Shown here in pieces: positions 44,148 to 53,068 of a stretch of DNA of 64,000 nucleotides (position 1 is its first letter; each line of letters starts with the position of its first letter). This DNA is from Aliarcobacter thereius LMG 24486 (GTDB taxonomy: Bacteria; Campylobacterota; Campylobacteria; Campylobacterales; Arcobacteraceae). The notes beneath the pieces were generated by a model. That model searched no databases. It was given only the letters and a program-made list of their open reading frames with translations, and was not told the DNA's origin. The stretch spans positions 1,364,001-1,428,000 of the forward strand of contig NZ_CP035926.1 in assembly GCF_004214815.1 (NCBI RefSeq), given 5' to 3'. The translations under genes were made by a program, and so were the position numbers.

Positions 44148-44657
44148 ATGGCAAAAATAGGAATATTGGTTGGTAGTTCAAACAACAATTTAAAACTTGC
44201 TCAAGAATTTAACAAAATCATAATAGAAAAAAATTTAGAATGTGAAATTATAAACTTAGTTGATTATAATTTACCTTTATATAGTACAAATGAAGAAGAG
44301 AAAAATGGAATTCCTGAATCTGTTCTTGATTTAGCAACAAAAATTATGGATTTAAAAGCATTTATTATAATTGCTCCTGAGTATAATGGAGTTATGCCTC
44401 CTGTACTAAACAATGCAATGGCTTGGACTTCAAGATCTACTACAAATTGGAGAGATGCTTTTGATAATAAAATTGTAGCTTTAGCAACTCATAGTGGTGG
44501 TGGAGGTCAAAAAGGTCTTCAAGCTATGAGAATAATGTTTCAACATTTAGGTGCAAATATTCTTGCTAGAGAAATAATTACAAATTATGAAAAATCTCTA
44601 AACAGAAGCAGTGCAGAAGCTATGATTGATACTCTTGTTAAGTTAGCAAATGCATAA
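44148..44657 (+). CDS. NADPH-dependent FMN reductase family protein
   Basis: 169 aa flavodoxin-like protein. The FMN phosphate loop GSSNNNLK is at the N-terminus, and the family motif APEYNGVMPPVLNNAMAW lies near 80-97. Members reduce quinones, azo dyes or chromate with NAD(P)H. The AAAGGAT site is 6 nt upstream. Monocistronic, with its own promoter and terminator. Confidence 0.87.
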   Translation: MAKIGILVGSSNNNLKLAQEFNKIIIEKNLECEIINLVDYNLPLYSTNEEEKNGIPESVLDLATKIMDLKAFIIIAPEYNGVMPPVLNNAMAWTSRSTTNWRDAFDNKIVALATHSGGGGQKGLQAMRIMFQHLGANILAREIITNYEKSLNRSSAEAMIDTLVKLANA

Positions 44658-44665
44658 TAATTTTT

Positions 44666-44690
44666 AACCATACTACTATTTAGTATGGTT
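44666..44690. terminator. Bidirectional terminator
   Basis: Perfect 10-bp stem AACCATACTA (44666-44675) / TAGTATGGTT (44681-44690) with a 5-nt loop between converging genes; T/A runs on both sides. Confidence 0.8.
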
Positions 44691-46389
44691 AATTATCAAT
44701 CTTTTCGCTAGGAATATGTATAAAATATCCTTGAATATAATCTACACCTAACTCTTTTACTTTATCGAATATTTCTTGATTTGAAACAAATTCTGCAACT
44801 ATTTTAAAATTCTGTTCTTTTGCAAATCCAATTATCATGCTAACAATGTTTTGATGTCCTTTACTAATCATAATATCTTTTATTAAAGAACCATCAATTT
44901 TAATATAATCTGCTTTCATTTTTAAAAGATATTCAAAATTTGAATATCCACTACCAAAATCATCTATTGCAACTTTACAAGATTTAGTTTTTAATCTATT
45001 AATAAATTCTTCTAATAGTTCAAAATCTTTTATCTCTTCACTTTCAACTATTTCTACAACTAATCTTGAACCTATATTATATTCATCAATTTTATTAAAT
45101 AGATAATCTTGTATATCTTCATCATTAATATCTTCAAAAGTTAAATTTATTGCCAAATTAATATCTCTATTTTTAAACTCTTTAAAACTTTTTTCTATCA
45201 TTATCTTTGTTATATCTTTATATTGTCCTGATCTTTTTGAAATTTCTAGAAAATATGCTGGAGAGATTATTTCATCACCATCTTTTAGCCTAACAAGAGC
45301 TTCATATCTATCTATTTTTTCATCTTTCAAATTATAAAGTGCATGATAATAAGGTATTATATTATCATCTTCAAGAGCTTTCTTTATTTTTTGTGTCCAA
45401 TAAATATTGTTTCTATACTCTTTTTCTATATCTAAAGCTTTATCATATATAAACTCTTTTTTATTCTTTTTAGAGTGTTTTTTCATAATATTTGCTGTTT
45501 CTAAAAGCTTAGATTTTTCTTCAAAAGAAAAATAGTAATTGAAGCCAATATATAACTGTTTTTTATTTGCATTAAAATATCTTTTGGACATACTTTTTAT
45601 TATTTTTCCAATATTAAATATAAAAGTATCTTTATCTTCATTATTAGATAATATTGCAAATACATCAGAATTTACTCTATATAATTTATAATTATTAAAC
45701 TCTTTTATAAGCTTTTCTATCTCTTTTGCAACTAATTTTAAAAAAGTATCTCCTATTTCATAGCCAAAATAGTCATTAATTTCAGAAAAATTATTTATAT
45801 CTATTAAACTTAAAGAAGGATTATTACTTTTTGATATATCTTCAATTAATTTGTGTCGACTTCCAACTTTAGTTAGATAATCCTCTTTTAAAATTTTATT
45901 TAATTTATCACTTTTTTCAACTATATCTGTAATTTCATGCCTTATTGCAACATATTCAAATATTTTTCCATTTTCATCAAAAATAGGAGAAATAGTGCTA
46001 TTTATATAATAAAAACTTCCATCTTTTTTTGCATTCCTAAGATTTCCTCTCCACACTTTCCCACTTTTTAAAGTATCCCACATCTCTTTAAAAATTTCAC
46101 TATTTTCTTCACCTCTTAATACACTATGCGGTTTGCCCAATATCTCTTCTTTTGTATATTGAGAAACTTCGCAGAATCTATCATTTACATAAGTTATATT
46201 TCCTTTTAAATCACCATTTGAAATAATATTAGATGTTTTAGTAGCTTGGTTGTATTGATTTAATATATGATTTTTTTTATTTAATTCATAAATTTTGTTT
46301 AATAACTTTGATTTTTCTTTGATTTTAATAATAAAAAATAGAATAAGAATAATTATAATAATGGCTAAAGTAATAGTTGAATTTATCAA
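44689..46389 (-). CDS. PAS-GGDEF-EAL protein, probable c-di-GMP phosphodiesterase
   Basis: 566 aa with one N-terminal membrane helix (about 3-20). A PAS domain (about 55-165) has VNDRFCEVSQYTKEEILGKPHS. The GGDEF domain is degenerate: the site reads RVNSDVFA instead of GGDEF, so cyclase activity is unlikely. The EAL domain (about 325-560) keeps EALVRL, NLTFED, VEIVES, DDFGSGYS, KIDGSLI and AEFV, all residues needed for c-di-GMP hydrolysis. Likely a sensor-controlled phosphodiesterase at the inner membrane. Confidence 0.88.
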   Translation of the reverse strand: MINSTITLAIIIIILILFFIIKIKEKSKLLNKIYELNKKNHILNQYNQATKTSNIISNGDLKGNITYVNDRFCEVSQYTKEEILGKPHSVLRGEENSEIFKEMWDTLKSGKVWRGNLRNAKKDGSFYYINSTISPIFDENGKIFEYVAIRHEITDIVEKSDKLNKILKEDYLTKVGSRHKLIEDISKSNNPSLSLIDINNFSEINDYFGYEIGDTFLKLVAKEIEKLIKEFNNYKLYRVNSDVFAILSNNEDKDTFIFNIGKIIKSMSKRYFNANKKQLYIGFNYYFSFEEKSKLLETANIMKKHSKKNKKEFIYDKALDIEKEYRNNIYWTQKIKKALEDDNIIPYYHALYNLKDEKIDRYEALVRLKDGDEIISPAYFLEISKRSGQYKDITKIMIEKSFKEFKNRDINLAINLTFEDINDEDIQDYLFNKIDEYNIGSRLVVEIVESEEIKDFELLEEFINRLKTKSCKVAIDDFGSGYSNFEYLLKMKADYIKIDGSLIKDIMISKGHQNIVSMIIGFAKEQNFKIVAEFVSNQEIFDKVKELGVDYIQGYFIHIPSEKIDN

Positions 46390-46451
46390 ATAAAAACCTT
46401 TTTAAAAACTTGAAAGATTATTATACTATAATTTTAGTAAAGATTAAAATT

Positions 46452-47102
46452 ATGGAGCAGAACTTGGATTTAAAAAATATAAGAGGTAAATATACTACAA
46501 AAGATTTTGATATAAAAGATTTAAATTCAAATCCTTTTAAACAGTTTGAAGTTTGGTTTAATAATGCAATAGAAGAAAAACTTTTAGAACCAAATGCTTT
46601 TAGTTTAGCAACCTGCGGAAAAGATATGATGCCTAGTATAAGAACTGTATTATTAAAAATATTTGATGAAAAAGGATTTGTGTTTTTTACAAATTATGAT
46701 AGTAAAAAGTCAAAACAAATTTCAGAAAATAATCAAGCTGCAGCTTTATTTACTTGGTTAGCATTAGAAAGACAAGTAAAAATCGAAGGTAAAGTTGAAA
46801 AAATATCAAAAACAGAATCTTTAAAATATTTTTTATCTCGTCCAAAAGGTAGCCAACTTGGAGCTTGGGTTTCAAGACAAAGTGAAGTTATAAGTTCAAG
46901 AGCCCTTCTTGAACAGAAATTTGATGAAATGAAAAGAAAATTTCTAAATAAAGAGATTCCGTTCCCATCTTTTTGGGGTGGATATATTATAAAACCTATT
47001 AGAATAGAGTTTTGGCAAGGTGGAGAAGATAGACTTCACGATAGATTTTTATATGAAAAAGATGAAAAAGATGTTTGGAGTATAAAAAGATTAGCTCCGT
47101 AA
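46452..47102 (+). CDS. pdxH: Pyridoxamine 5'-phosphate oxidase
   Basis: 216 aa when started at ATG 46452. A longer frame from 46377 would overlap the divergent gene and carries a non-homologous leader. Motifs for FMN and substrate binding are SIRTVLLK, FFTNYDSKKSKQI, SRPKGSQLGAWVSRQSEVI and the C-terminal IEFWQGGEDRLHDRFLY. It makes pyridoxal phosphate from PNP/PMP. TATAAT at 46427-46432 may be its -10. SelA and other PLP enzymes depend on this cofactor. Confidence 0.93.
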   Translation: MEQNLDLKNIRGKYTTKDFDIKDLNSNPFKQFEVWFNNAIEEKLLEPNAFSLATCGKDMMPSIRTVLLKIFDEKGFVFFTNYDSKKSKQISENNQAAALFTWLALERQVKIEGKVEKISKTESLKYFLSRPKGSQLGAWVSRQSEVISSRALLEQKFDEMKRKFLNKEIPFPSFWGGYIIKPIRIEFWQGGEDRLHDRFLYEKDEKDVWSIKRLAP

Positions 47103-47120
47103 ATAAAATATAAAGCAAGT

Positions 47121-48740
47121 TTAGAAAAATTCTATTGCATTTTTTCCTTGCTTTTTAGCACTATACATTGCAGTATCTGCTTGTTTTATAATATCTTGAA
47201 CTGTTATACTTGCATCATTAAATAGTGTAATTCCAATACTTGGAGTTGATACATTTTTGTGTCCTTCGATATGAGTTATACTATTTAATGAATCTTTGAT
47301 TTTTCTTGCAATAAAATCAATATTTCTTCTTGCATCATTACTATTATTCCCAATATTATCAAGAAGTACAATAAATTCATCCCCACCAATTCTAGCAACT
47401 GTATCCTCTTCTCTTACACTAGATTTTATTTTTTTAGCAACAGTTACAAGAAGAATATCTCCTAAATCATGTCCTAAAGTATCATTTACCTCTTTGAAAT
47501 TGTCTAAATCAATAAATATAAGTCCACCATATATCTTATGTCTTACTGTTCTTGTAATTGCATGTTCTATTCTATCTGTTAAAAGAAGTCTATTTGGAAG
47601 TCCTGTTAAATTATCATGAGTTGCTTGATATTGAAGTACTTTCTCTTTATCTTTTTGTTCACTAATATCCATATATTGACCAAAATAGTTTGTTATTTTT
47701 CCATCATCATCTTTTAAAATTGTAATTGCACTTTTTAAAGCTATTAAACTTCCATCTGCTTTTTTATTATAAACTTCTAAACTATGATGACCTTTATCTA
47801 AAAGATTTGACCATAAATCTCTTGCTTTATCCATAGTTTGATGTGCAGATTTAAATATTCTTGGATTTTGTCCCAAAAGCTCTTCTTTTGAATATCCCAT
47901 AATTTTTGAAAATGCTTTATTTACTTTTACTATATTATTTCTTCTATCTGTAATTATCATAGGTACAGAAGATGCTTCAAATGTGTATGAAGTAAGTCTT
48001 AATTCATCTTCTTGAGCTTTTTTCTGTGCTTTTAAATCTAATGTTTCTAAAAGTGTTGTAATATCAAAAGCTAATTTCTCAAAAATATCTTTAATATCTT
48101 CATCAAAAAAATCCTTATGTTTTGAATAAATTATTAAGAAACCAACATTTTTATCAAACATTTTAATTGGAATTGAAAGTAATGAATTTAGATTAAATTC
48201 CTCTGTATGTCCTGAAAATAAAGAGTTTTTTTCCTCTTTTAAATTGTTTACAATTATACTTTTTCCACTTTTTATAACTTTAAGAATTAAGCTCTCTTTC
48301 TCAAAATCAATATGAGATGATCTTCTTGTTATAAAATCTTTTTGTGGACTCTGTTTAGATATTATATCTTTTGTTTCAATATCATATATAAAGCTAAAAG
48401 ATATATCACTATTTTTTATTAAGATATCAGAAACTTCTAAAAAAGCTTCCTCTTTACTTTTAAATTTTAGCAATGTTTTATTTATTATATTTAGTGTTTT
48501 ATATATATTTTGATGTTTTCTAGCTTCAAAATAGAGTTTTTGTTCTTTTCTTACTACTCTTTCTAAAATAAATACTAAAAGAGTAAATATTATAGAACTT
48601 ATAGTTATTAAAACTATTATTATCTCTTTATTTAAAAATATTTCACTCTTACTAAAATCATATAAAAATAGCGTGAAAATCATTATAAATGGAATAGACA
48701 GTATCAAAAAATATTTTAAGAATACTCTATTTATAAACAT
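47121..48740 (-). CDS. GAF-PAS-GGDEF diguanylate cyclase
   Basis: 539 aa. Two N-terminal membrane helices (about 8-28 and 38-58), a GAF domain (about 85-240), a PAS domain (about 250-365; NKAFSKIMGYSKEELLGQNP) and a complete GGDEF domain with DLDNFKEVNDTLGHDLGD and the intact ARIGGDEF motif. Predicted to make c-di-GMP in response to a signal. It is the counterpart of the EAL protein 2 kb away. Its end converges on pdxH with an 18-bp gap. Confidence 0.9.
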   Translation of the reverse strand: MFINRVFLKYFLILSIPFIMIFTLFLYDFSKSEIFLNKEIIIVLITISSIIFTLLVFILERVVRKEQKLYFEARKHQNIYKTLNIINKTLLKFKSKEEAFLEVSDILIKNSDISFSFIYDIETKDIISKQSPQKDFITRRSSHIDFEKESLILKVIKSGKSIIVNNLKEEKNSLFSGHTEEFNLNSLLSIPIKMFDKNVGFLIIYSKHKDFFDEDIKDIFEKLAFDITTLLETLDLKAQKKAQEDELRLTSYTFEASSVPMIITDRRNNIVKVNKAFSKIMGYSKEELLGQNPRIFKSAHQTMDKARDLWSNLLDKGHHSLEVYNKKADGSLIALKSAITILKDDDGKITNYFGQYMDISEQKDKEKVLQYQATHDNLTGLPNRLLLTDRIEHAITRTVRHKIYGGLIFIDLDNFKEVNDTLGHDLGDILLVTVAKKIKSSVREEDTVARIGGDEFIVLLDNIGNNSNDARRNIDFIARKIKDSLNSITHIEGHKNVSTPSIGITLFNDASITVQDIIKQADTAMYSAKKQGKNAIEFF

Positions 48741-48797
48741 CTTTTCCCCTAAAAATAATTTAATTTAGTATTTTATCATAAAAAAATTAAATTTTTA

Positions 48798-50162
48798 CTA
48801 TTTTTCATATATCTTATAATATTTACCTTTAATTCTATTATTTGGTAATTTTTCTAAAACTATATTCAATTTATCTTTATTTATTGCTACATACGAGCAA
48901 AAATTAAATATATCAATTCTGCCTACATCTTCTTTATTTAAATTTATTCCAGCTGTTAAGCTTCCTAAGATATCAGCTTTTCTAAGTTTATCTTTTTTAC
49001 CACCATTTATAAAAATTGTTCTATAACTAGAATCTATTTTATAATCATTATTTTGTTCTATATCTTTAATATAACTAAATTTAATATCATCAAAAATATT
49101 TTTAACTAAATCTACTCTTTCATACTCATTCTCTTCATAAAATGTTATTGCAACTCCACCATTTCCAGCACGTGCAGTTCTTCCTATTCTATGTGTATGT
49201 ATTTTTTCATTTAAAGCAATATCATAATTAATAACTAAATCAACATCAGCAATATCAATTCCCCTACTTGCAACATCACTTGCAATTAAAATTGGATAAC
49301 TTTGATTTGAAAAAAGAGTTAAAGTTTCATCTCTATCTTTTTGTTCTAAATCACTATGCATAGTTAAAACATCTAATCCATTTTTATATAGTTCATCTGC
49401 TAATTCTTCGCAAGTTTGCTTTTGATTACAAAAGATTATTGTACTTTTTGCCTTATATTGCTTTATAATTTTTTCTATTTGTCTATTTTTTTCAAATCTA
49501 TTTACTTCATAAAAAACTTGTGAGATTTTATTTTTCTCTTCATTTTCAACTTCAACAAAGAATGCATTTTTTGTAATAGTATTTGAAAGATTTTTTATAT
49601 TTTCTTCATATGTTGCTGAGAAAAGTAAAGTTTGTCTATTGTTTGCTAGACGATTATTTATATCCATAATATCATCATAAAAACCCATATCAAGCATTTT
49701 ATCAGCTTCATCAAGAATAAAAGTATTTACTTCTTCTAGTTTTAAGTTTCCCTCTTTTATATGCTTTAAAACTCTTCCTGTTGTTCCTACAATAATATGT
49801 GCTTCATGATTTAAAGATGCAACTTGTGGCTTAAAAGGAACTCCTCCACATAAAGTAAGAACTTTTATATTTGGAATAAATCTTATGTACTCTCTTAAAT
49901 TACTTGCTATTTGATTTGCTAATTCTCTTGTTGGTGCCAAAATCAAAGATTGAACTCTAAATCTATTTTTATTTAAATTTTGTATCAAAGGAAGACAAAA
50001 ACTCAAAGTTTTTCCACTTCCTGTTTTTGCTCTTGCTATTAAATCTTTTCCTTTTAAACTATGCTCTAAACTTTTTTCTTGTATTTGTGTAAGATTTTCT
50101 AATCCCAAAGAGTTAAGATTATCTATTAACTCTTTTTCTAAATTTAACTCTTTAAACTTCAC
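48798..50162 (-). CDS. dbpA: DEAD-box RNA helicase, DbpA type
   Basis: 454 aa. Helicase motifs: Q motif with IQEKSL, ARAKTGSGKT (I), PTRELANQ (Ia), DEADKMLDMGF (II), SATYEE (III), ASDVASRGID (V) and HRIGRTARAG (VI). The C-terminal ~75 residues (TIFINGGKKDKLRKADIL) match the DbpA RNA-binding domain that targets 23S rRNA hairpin 92 during large-subunit assembly. It overlaps the DedA gene by 11 nt. Confidence 0.88.
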   Translation of the reverse strand: MKFKELNLEKELIDNLNSLGLENLTQIQEKSLEHSLKGKDLIARAKTGSGKTLSFCLPLIQNLNKNRFRVQSLILAPTRELANQIASNLREYIRFIPNIKVLTLCGGVPFKPQVASLNHEAHIIVGTTGRVLKHIKEGNLKLEEVNTFILDEADKMLDMGFYDDIMDINNRLANNRQTLLFSATYEENIKNLSNTITKNAFFVEVENEEKNKISQVFYEVNRFEKNRQIEKIIKQYKAKSTIIFCNQKQTCEELADELYKNGLDVLTMHSDLEQKDRDETLTLFSNQSYPILIASDVASRGIDIADVDLVINYDIALNEKIHTHRIGRTARAGNGGVAITFYEENEYERVDLVKNIFDDIKFSYIKDIEQNNDYKIDSSYRTIFINGGKKDKLRKADILGSLTAGINLNKEDVGRIDIFNFCSYVAINKDKLNIVLEKLPNNRIKGKYYKIYEK

Positions 50163-50715
50163 TTTTATTTGCTCTTCTTCTTTTTTTCTTTGGTCTAAAA
50201 CTAAAAATTAGTATTGTTAAAACTATAACTACTGTTATTAATCCTATATATTTAAAATCATCTGCATAACTTAATAATAACTCTCCTGCTATATAGCTTA
50301 TATATCCAATAATAATTGCCCATAAAATTGATGCAATACTATTTAAAATAGTAAATTTTACACTACTATAATCTGAAATTCCCATAACTAAAGGAACTAA
50401 AGTTTTGATTCCATAGATATATTTTTGAATTATTATGATAAATGAACCATATTTTCTAAACAGAAGTTGAACTAAAGCAACTTTTCTTTTATGTTTATTC
50501 ATCATATCTTCTGCATAATTTTTATTGTTTCTTGCCATAAAAAATAGAAACTGACTACCAATAATATTTGAAATAGCAGCAACAATAATTGTAATAAATA
50601 TATTTAAATCTCCTGCATAAGAGAATGCTCCTGCTATTGCAAGTGCTAAAAATCCACCACCAAAAGAGTATAAAAATAGAGCTACATAGCCCCAATCTTG
50701 GATAAACTGTTCCAT
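50152..50715 (-). CDS. DedA family membrane protein
   Basis: 187 aa with four to five hydrophobic helices. DedA features: GGGFLALAIAGAFSYAG, the FRKYGSFIIIIQKYIYGIKTLVPLVMG segment, and a very basic C-terminus (RPKKKRRRANK). DedA proteins act in lipid carrier recycling and membrane homeostasis. It overlaps the helicase gene downstream. Confidence 0.83.
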   Translation of the reverse strand: MEQFIQDWGYVALFLYSFGGGFLALAIAGAFSYAGDLNIFITIIVAAISNIIGSQFLFFMARNNKNYAEDMMNKHKRKVALVQLLFRKYGSFIIIIQKYIYGIKTLVPLVMGISDYSSVKFTILNSIASILWAIIIGYISYIAGELLLSYADDFKYIGLITVVIVLTILIFSFRPKKKRRRANKSEV

Positions 50716-50782
50716 AAAATTCCTAATTTTTGTTATAAGTCGATATTTTATCTAAATATTATTGTAAAGTAGTTTTGAGTAA

Positions 50783-50807
50783 AAAAGCCCTTATTAAAAG
50801 GGCTTTT
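50783..50807 (-). terminator. Terminator of htpG
   Basis: AAAAGCCCTT (50783-50792) / AAGGGCTTTT (50798-50807), a perfect 10-bp stem ending two bases before the htpG stop codon. Confidence 0.75.
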
Positions 50808-50808
50808 A

Positions 50809-52716
50809 TTAAATAGCTTTTGAAGTAATTTTTGTAAGTCTTTGAGTAAATGCAACTCTATCACTTACATCATTTCCATCACTTATTTTTGCTAAATCAA
50901 GTAAAATCCAAGAGATATCTTCAATCAACTCTTCATCTTTTGTAAGATTTAGTTTTTGTACAATCTCATGATTTGGATTTATCTCTAAAATTGGTTTAAC
51001 CTCAGGAACATCTTGTCCCATTTGTCTAAACATATGAGCCATAGCTGCCATTTGTGCATCTTGGCTATCTTTTGTTATACAAGAAGCATAATCATTTAGC
51101 CTATTTGTAATCTTTACCTCTTTTACCTCATCTTTTAGCTTATCTTTGATTCTTCCTAATAAATCTTGATATTTCTCATCTTGCTCTTTTTTTTCATCTT
51201 CATTTATCTCAACTTTTGGAGCTTCACAAGTTGTTATATCTTTAAATTCCCACTCTTTAAATGCTCCAATAGCTGGTGTTATAATCTCATCAATCTCTTT
51301 ATCATCTAAGATTAAAACTTCTATACTATTTTTCTTGTAGCTTTCAAGTAAAGGAGAGTTTCTTAATACTTTTTCATTCTCTCCAATTATATAATATATA
51401 GCTTTTTGCTCACTATTGGCTCTTTGTTTATAATCTTCAAGTGAAGTCATTTTTGCTTCATCATTTGTTGATTTATATCTTAAAAGTTCTAAAATAGACT
51501 CTTTATTTGTATAATCTTGATAAACACCCTCTTTTAATGCTCTTATATATTGACTTATAAACTTCTCGTATTTCTCTTCATCTTTTGAAAGTTTTTTAAT
51601 CTCACTTAAAATCTTTTTTACACTAGATTGTTTGATATTTGCTAGAATTCTATTCTCTTGTAAGATTTCTCTACTTACATTTAAAGGTAAATCTTCACTA
51701 TCTATTATTCCTCTAACAAATCTTAAATAAGTTGGAAGTAGTTCTTTATCATCATCTGTTATAAATACTCTTTTTACATATAGTTTAATTCCACTTTGAT
51801 AATCTGCTCTATACATATCCATTGGAGCATTTTGTGGTATATAAAATAGAGTTGTATATTCGTTTACACCTTCTGTTTTTGTATGGATTGTAAGCATTGG
51901 ATCATTTGAGTCTTGAGAGATTGTTTTATAAAAACTATTATAATCCTCATCTTTTAGTTTTGATTTACTTTGTGTCCAAAGAGCTGTTGCAGCGTTTATT
52001 TGCTCTTTTTTTCTCTCAGTCTTTTTAAGGGCTTCTTTTCCTGCTTTTTTATCTTCTTCGCTTAACTCTTCGCTTACTTCTTCATCATAATTTAAGAAAA
52101 TTGGATATGCAATATGATTTGAATATTTTTCAACTATATTTTTAATTCTATATTTACTAGTAAACTCTTCTGCTTCTTCATCTTTAAGTTTTATATAAAT
52201 AACTGTACCTGTACTCTCTTTTGTACAAGGAGCTAAATCAAACTCTCCTGTTCCATCTGAAGACCATTTATAAGCAATATCTTCTCCAGCTTTTTTTGAA
52301 ATTACATCTACTTTTGATGCCACCATAAATACTGAATAAAATCCTACTCCAAATTGACCAATTAAGTTTGAATCTTTTTTTGCATCACCTGTTAATGCTT
52401 CAATAAATGATTTTGTACCTGACTTTGCAATAGTTCCGATTGAAGCTATCATATCTTCATCATTCATTCCAACACCATTATCAATAATAGTAAGTGATTT
52501 ATCTTTTTCATCAAAAGTGATATTTATTTCACCTTTCCAAGAAGCAAAACTATCTTTTAACTTCTCATCTGTAAGTCTTAGATAGTTTAATTTGTCTATT
52601 GCATCACTTCCATTTGATACAAGCTCTCTTATAAATATCTCTTTATTTGAGTATAAAGAGTGTGTCATTAGATTTAATAATTGTCCTACTTCTGTTTGAA
52701 ATTGATGTTTTGCCAT
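50809..52716 (-). CDS. htpG: Chaperone Hsp90
   Basis: 635 aa, full length. The N-terminal ATPase has SNKEIFIRELVSNGSDAIDKL, DNGVGM and GQFGVGFYS. The middle domain keeps PLNVSREILQENR, and a C-terminal dimerisation domain is complete. A strong AAGGAGATG site lies upstream. A CIRCE operator about 94-120 bp upstream suggests HrcA control, which is not typical for htpG in well-studied bacteria. Confidence 0.97.
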   Translation of the reverse strand: MAKHQFQTEVGQLLNLMTHSLYSNKEIFIRELVSNGSDAIDKLNYLRLTDEKLKDSFASWKGEINITFDEKDKSLTIIDNGVGMNDEDMIASIGTIAKSGTKSFIEALTGDAKKDSNLIGQFGVGFYSVFMVASKVDVISKKAGEDIAYKWSSDGTGEFDLAPCTKESTGTVIYIKLKDEEAEEFTSKYRIKNIVEKYSNHIAYPIFLNYDEEVSEELSEEDKKAGKEALKKTERKKEQINAATALWTQSKSKLKDEDYNSFYKTISQDSNDPMLTIHTKTEGVNEYTTLFYIPQNAPMDMYRADYQSGIKLYVKRVFITDDDKELLPTYLRFVRGIIDSEDLPLNVSREILQENRILANIKQSSVKKILSEIKKLSKDEEKYEKFISQYIRALKEGVYQDYTNKESILELLRYKSTNDEAKMTSLEDYKQRANSEQKAIYYIIGENEKVLRNSPLLESYKKNSIEVLILDDKEIDEIITPAIGAFKEWEFKDITTCEAPKVEINEDEKKEQDEKYQDLLGRIKDKLKDEVKEVKITNRLNDYASCITKDSQDAQMAAMAHMFRQMGQDVPEVKPILEINPNHEIVQKLNLTKDEELIEDISWILLDLAKISDGNDVSDRVAFTQRLTKITSKAI

Positions 52717-52809
52717 CTTTTTTCATCTCCTTTTTTAATACTATTTGTAAATTTTTAAAAGAGAATTTTATCAAACCTTTATTAAACTTGGCTAAAGTTT
52801 ATATAAAAT

Positions 52810-52836
52810 TTAGCACTTTTATACATTGAGTGCTAA
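52810..52836. promoter_or_regulatory. CIRCE operator (HrcA binding site) upstream of htpG
   Basis: TTAGCACTT (52810-52818), 9-nt spacer, GAGTGCTAA (52828-52836). Only one base of the two 9-bp arms differs from the consensus. It is 94 bp from the htpG start on the minus strand; no other gene start is closer. Of the 52717-53068 gap, the rest holds a small Crp-like remnant. Confidence 0.85.
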
Positions 52837-52904
52837 CTCAATTTCTCATCTATTATTGTAGTATCATCACCATTATAACAACCTCCATTATTTTGATTTA
52901 AATT

Positions 52905-53011
52905 CCTATTAATAATATTCAGAATGTTGTTTCTCTTAAATTTGAATTAAAATGACAAAAAGAGATATTGCAGGATACTTAGGAAAAGAGTTTGATCAAA
53001 AATCCAAATAA
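52905..53011 (+). pseudogene. Remnant of a Crp/Fnr-type regulator HTH
   Basis: An open frame after a stop codon at 52902 encodes SLKFELKMTKRDIAGYLGKEF and ends at TAA 53009-53011. MTKRDIAGYLG matches the start of the Crp/Fnr HTH (MTxxDIAxYLG). The rest of the gene, including the recognition helix, is missing. Confidence 0.5.
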
Positions 53012-53068
53012 ACTTCTTTAATCCTAATTTTTGATAGAATATAAACTTTTAAAAATAAGGAATAATAT

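Noticed and set aside
46377-46451. 25-residue N-terminal extension of PdxH
   Set aside because: It overlaps the start of the divergent PAS-GGDEF-EAL gene and does not look like PdxH; the ATG at 46452 gives the normal length.
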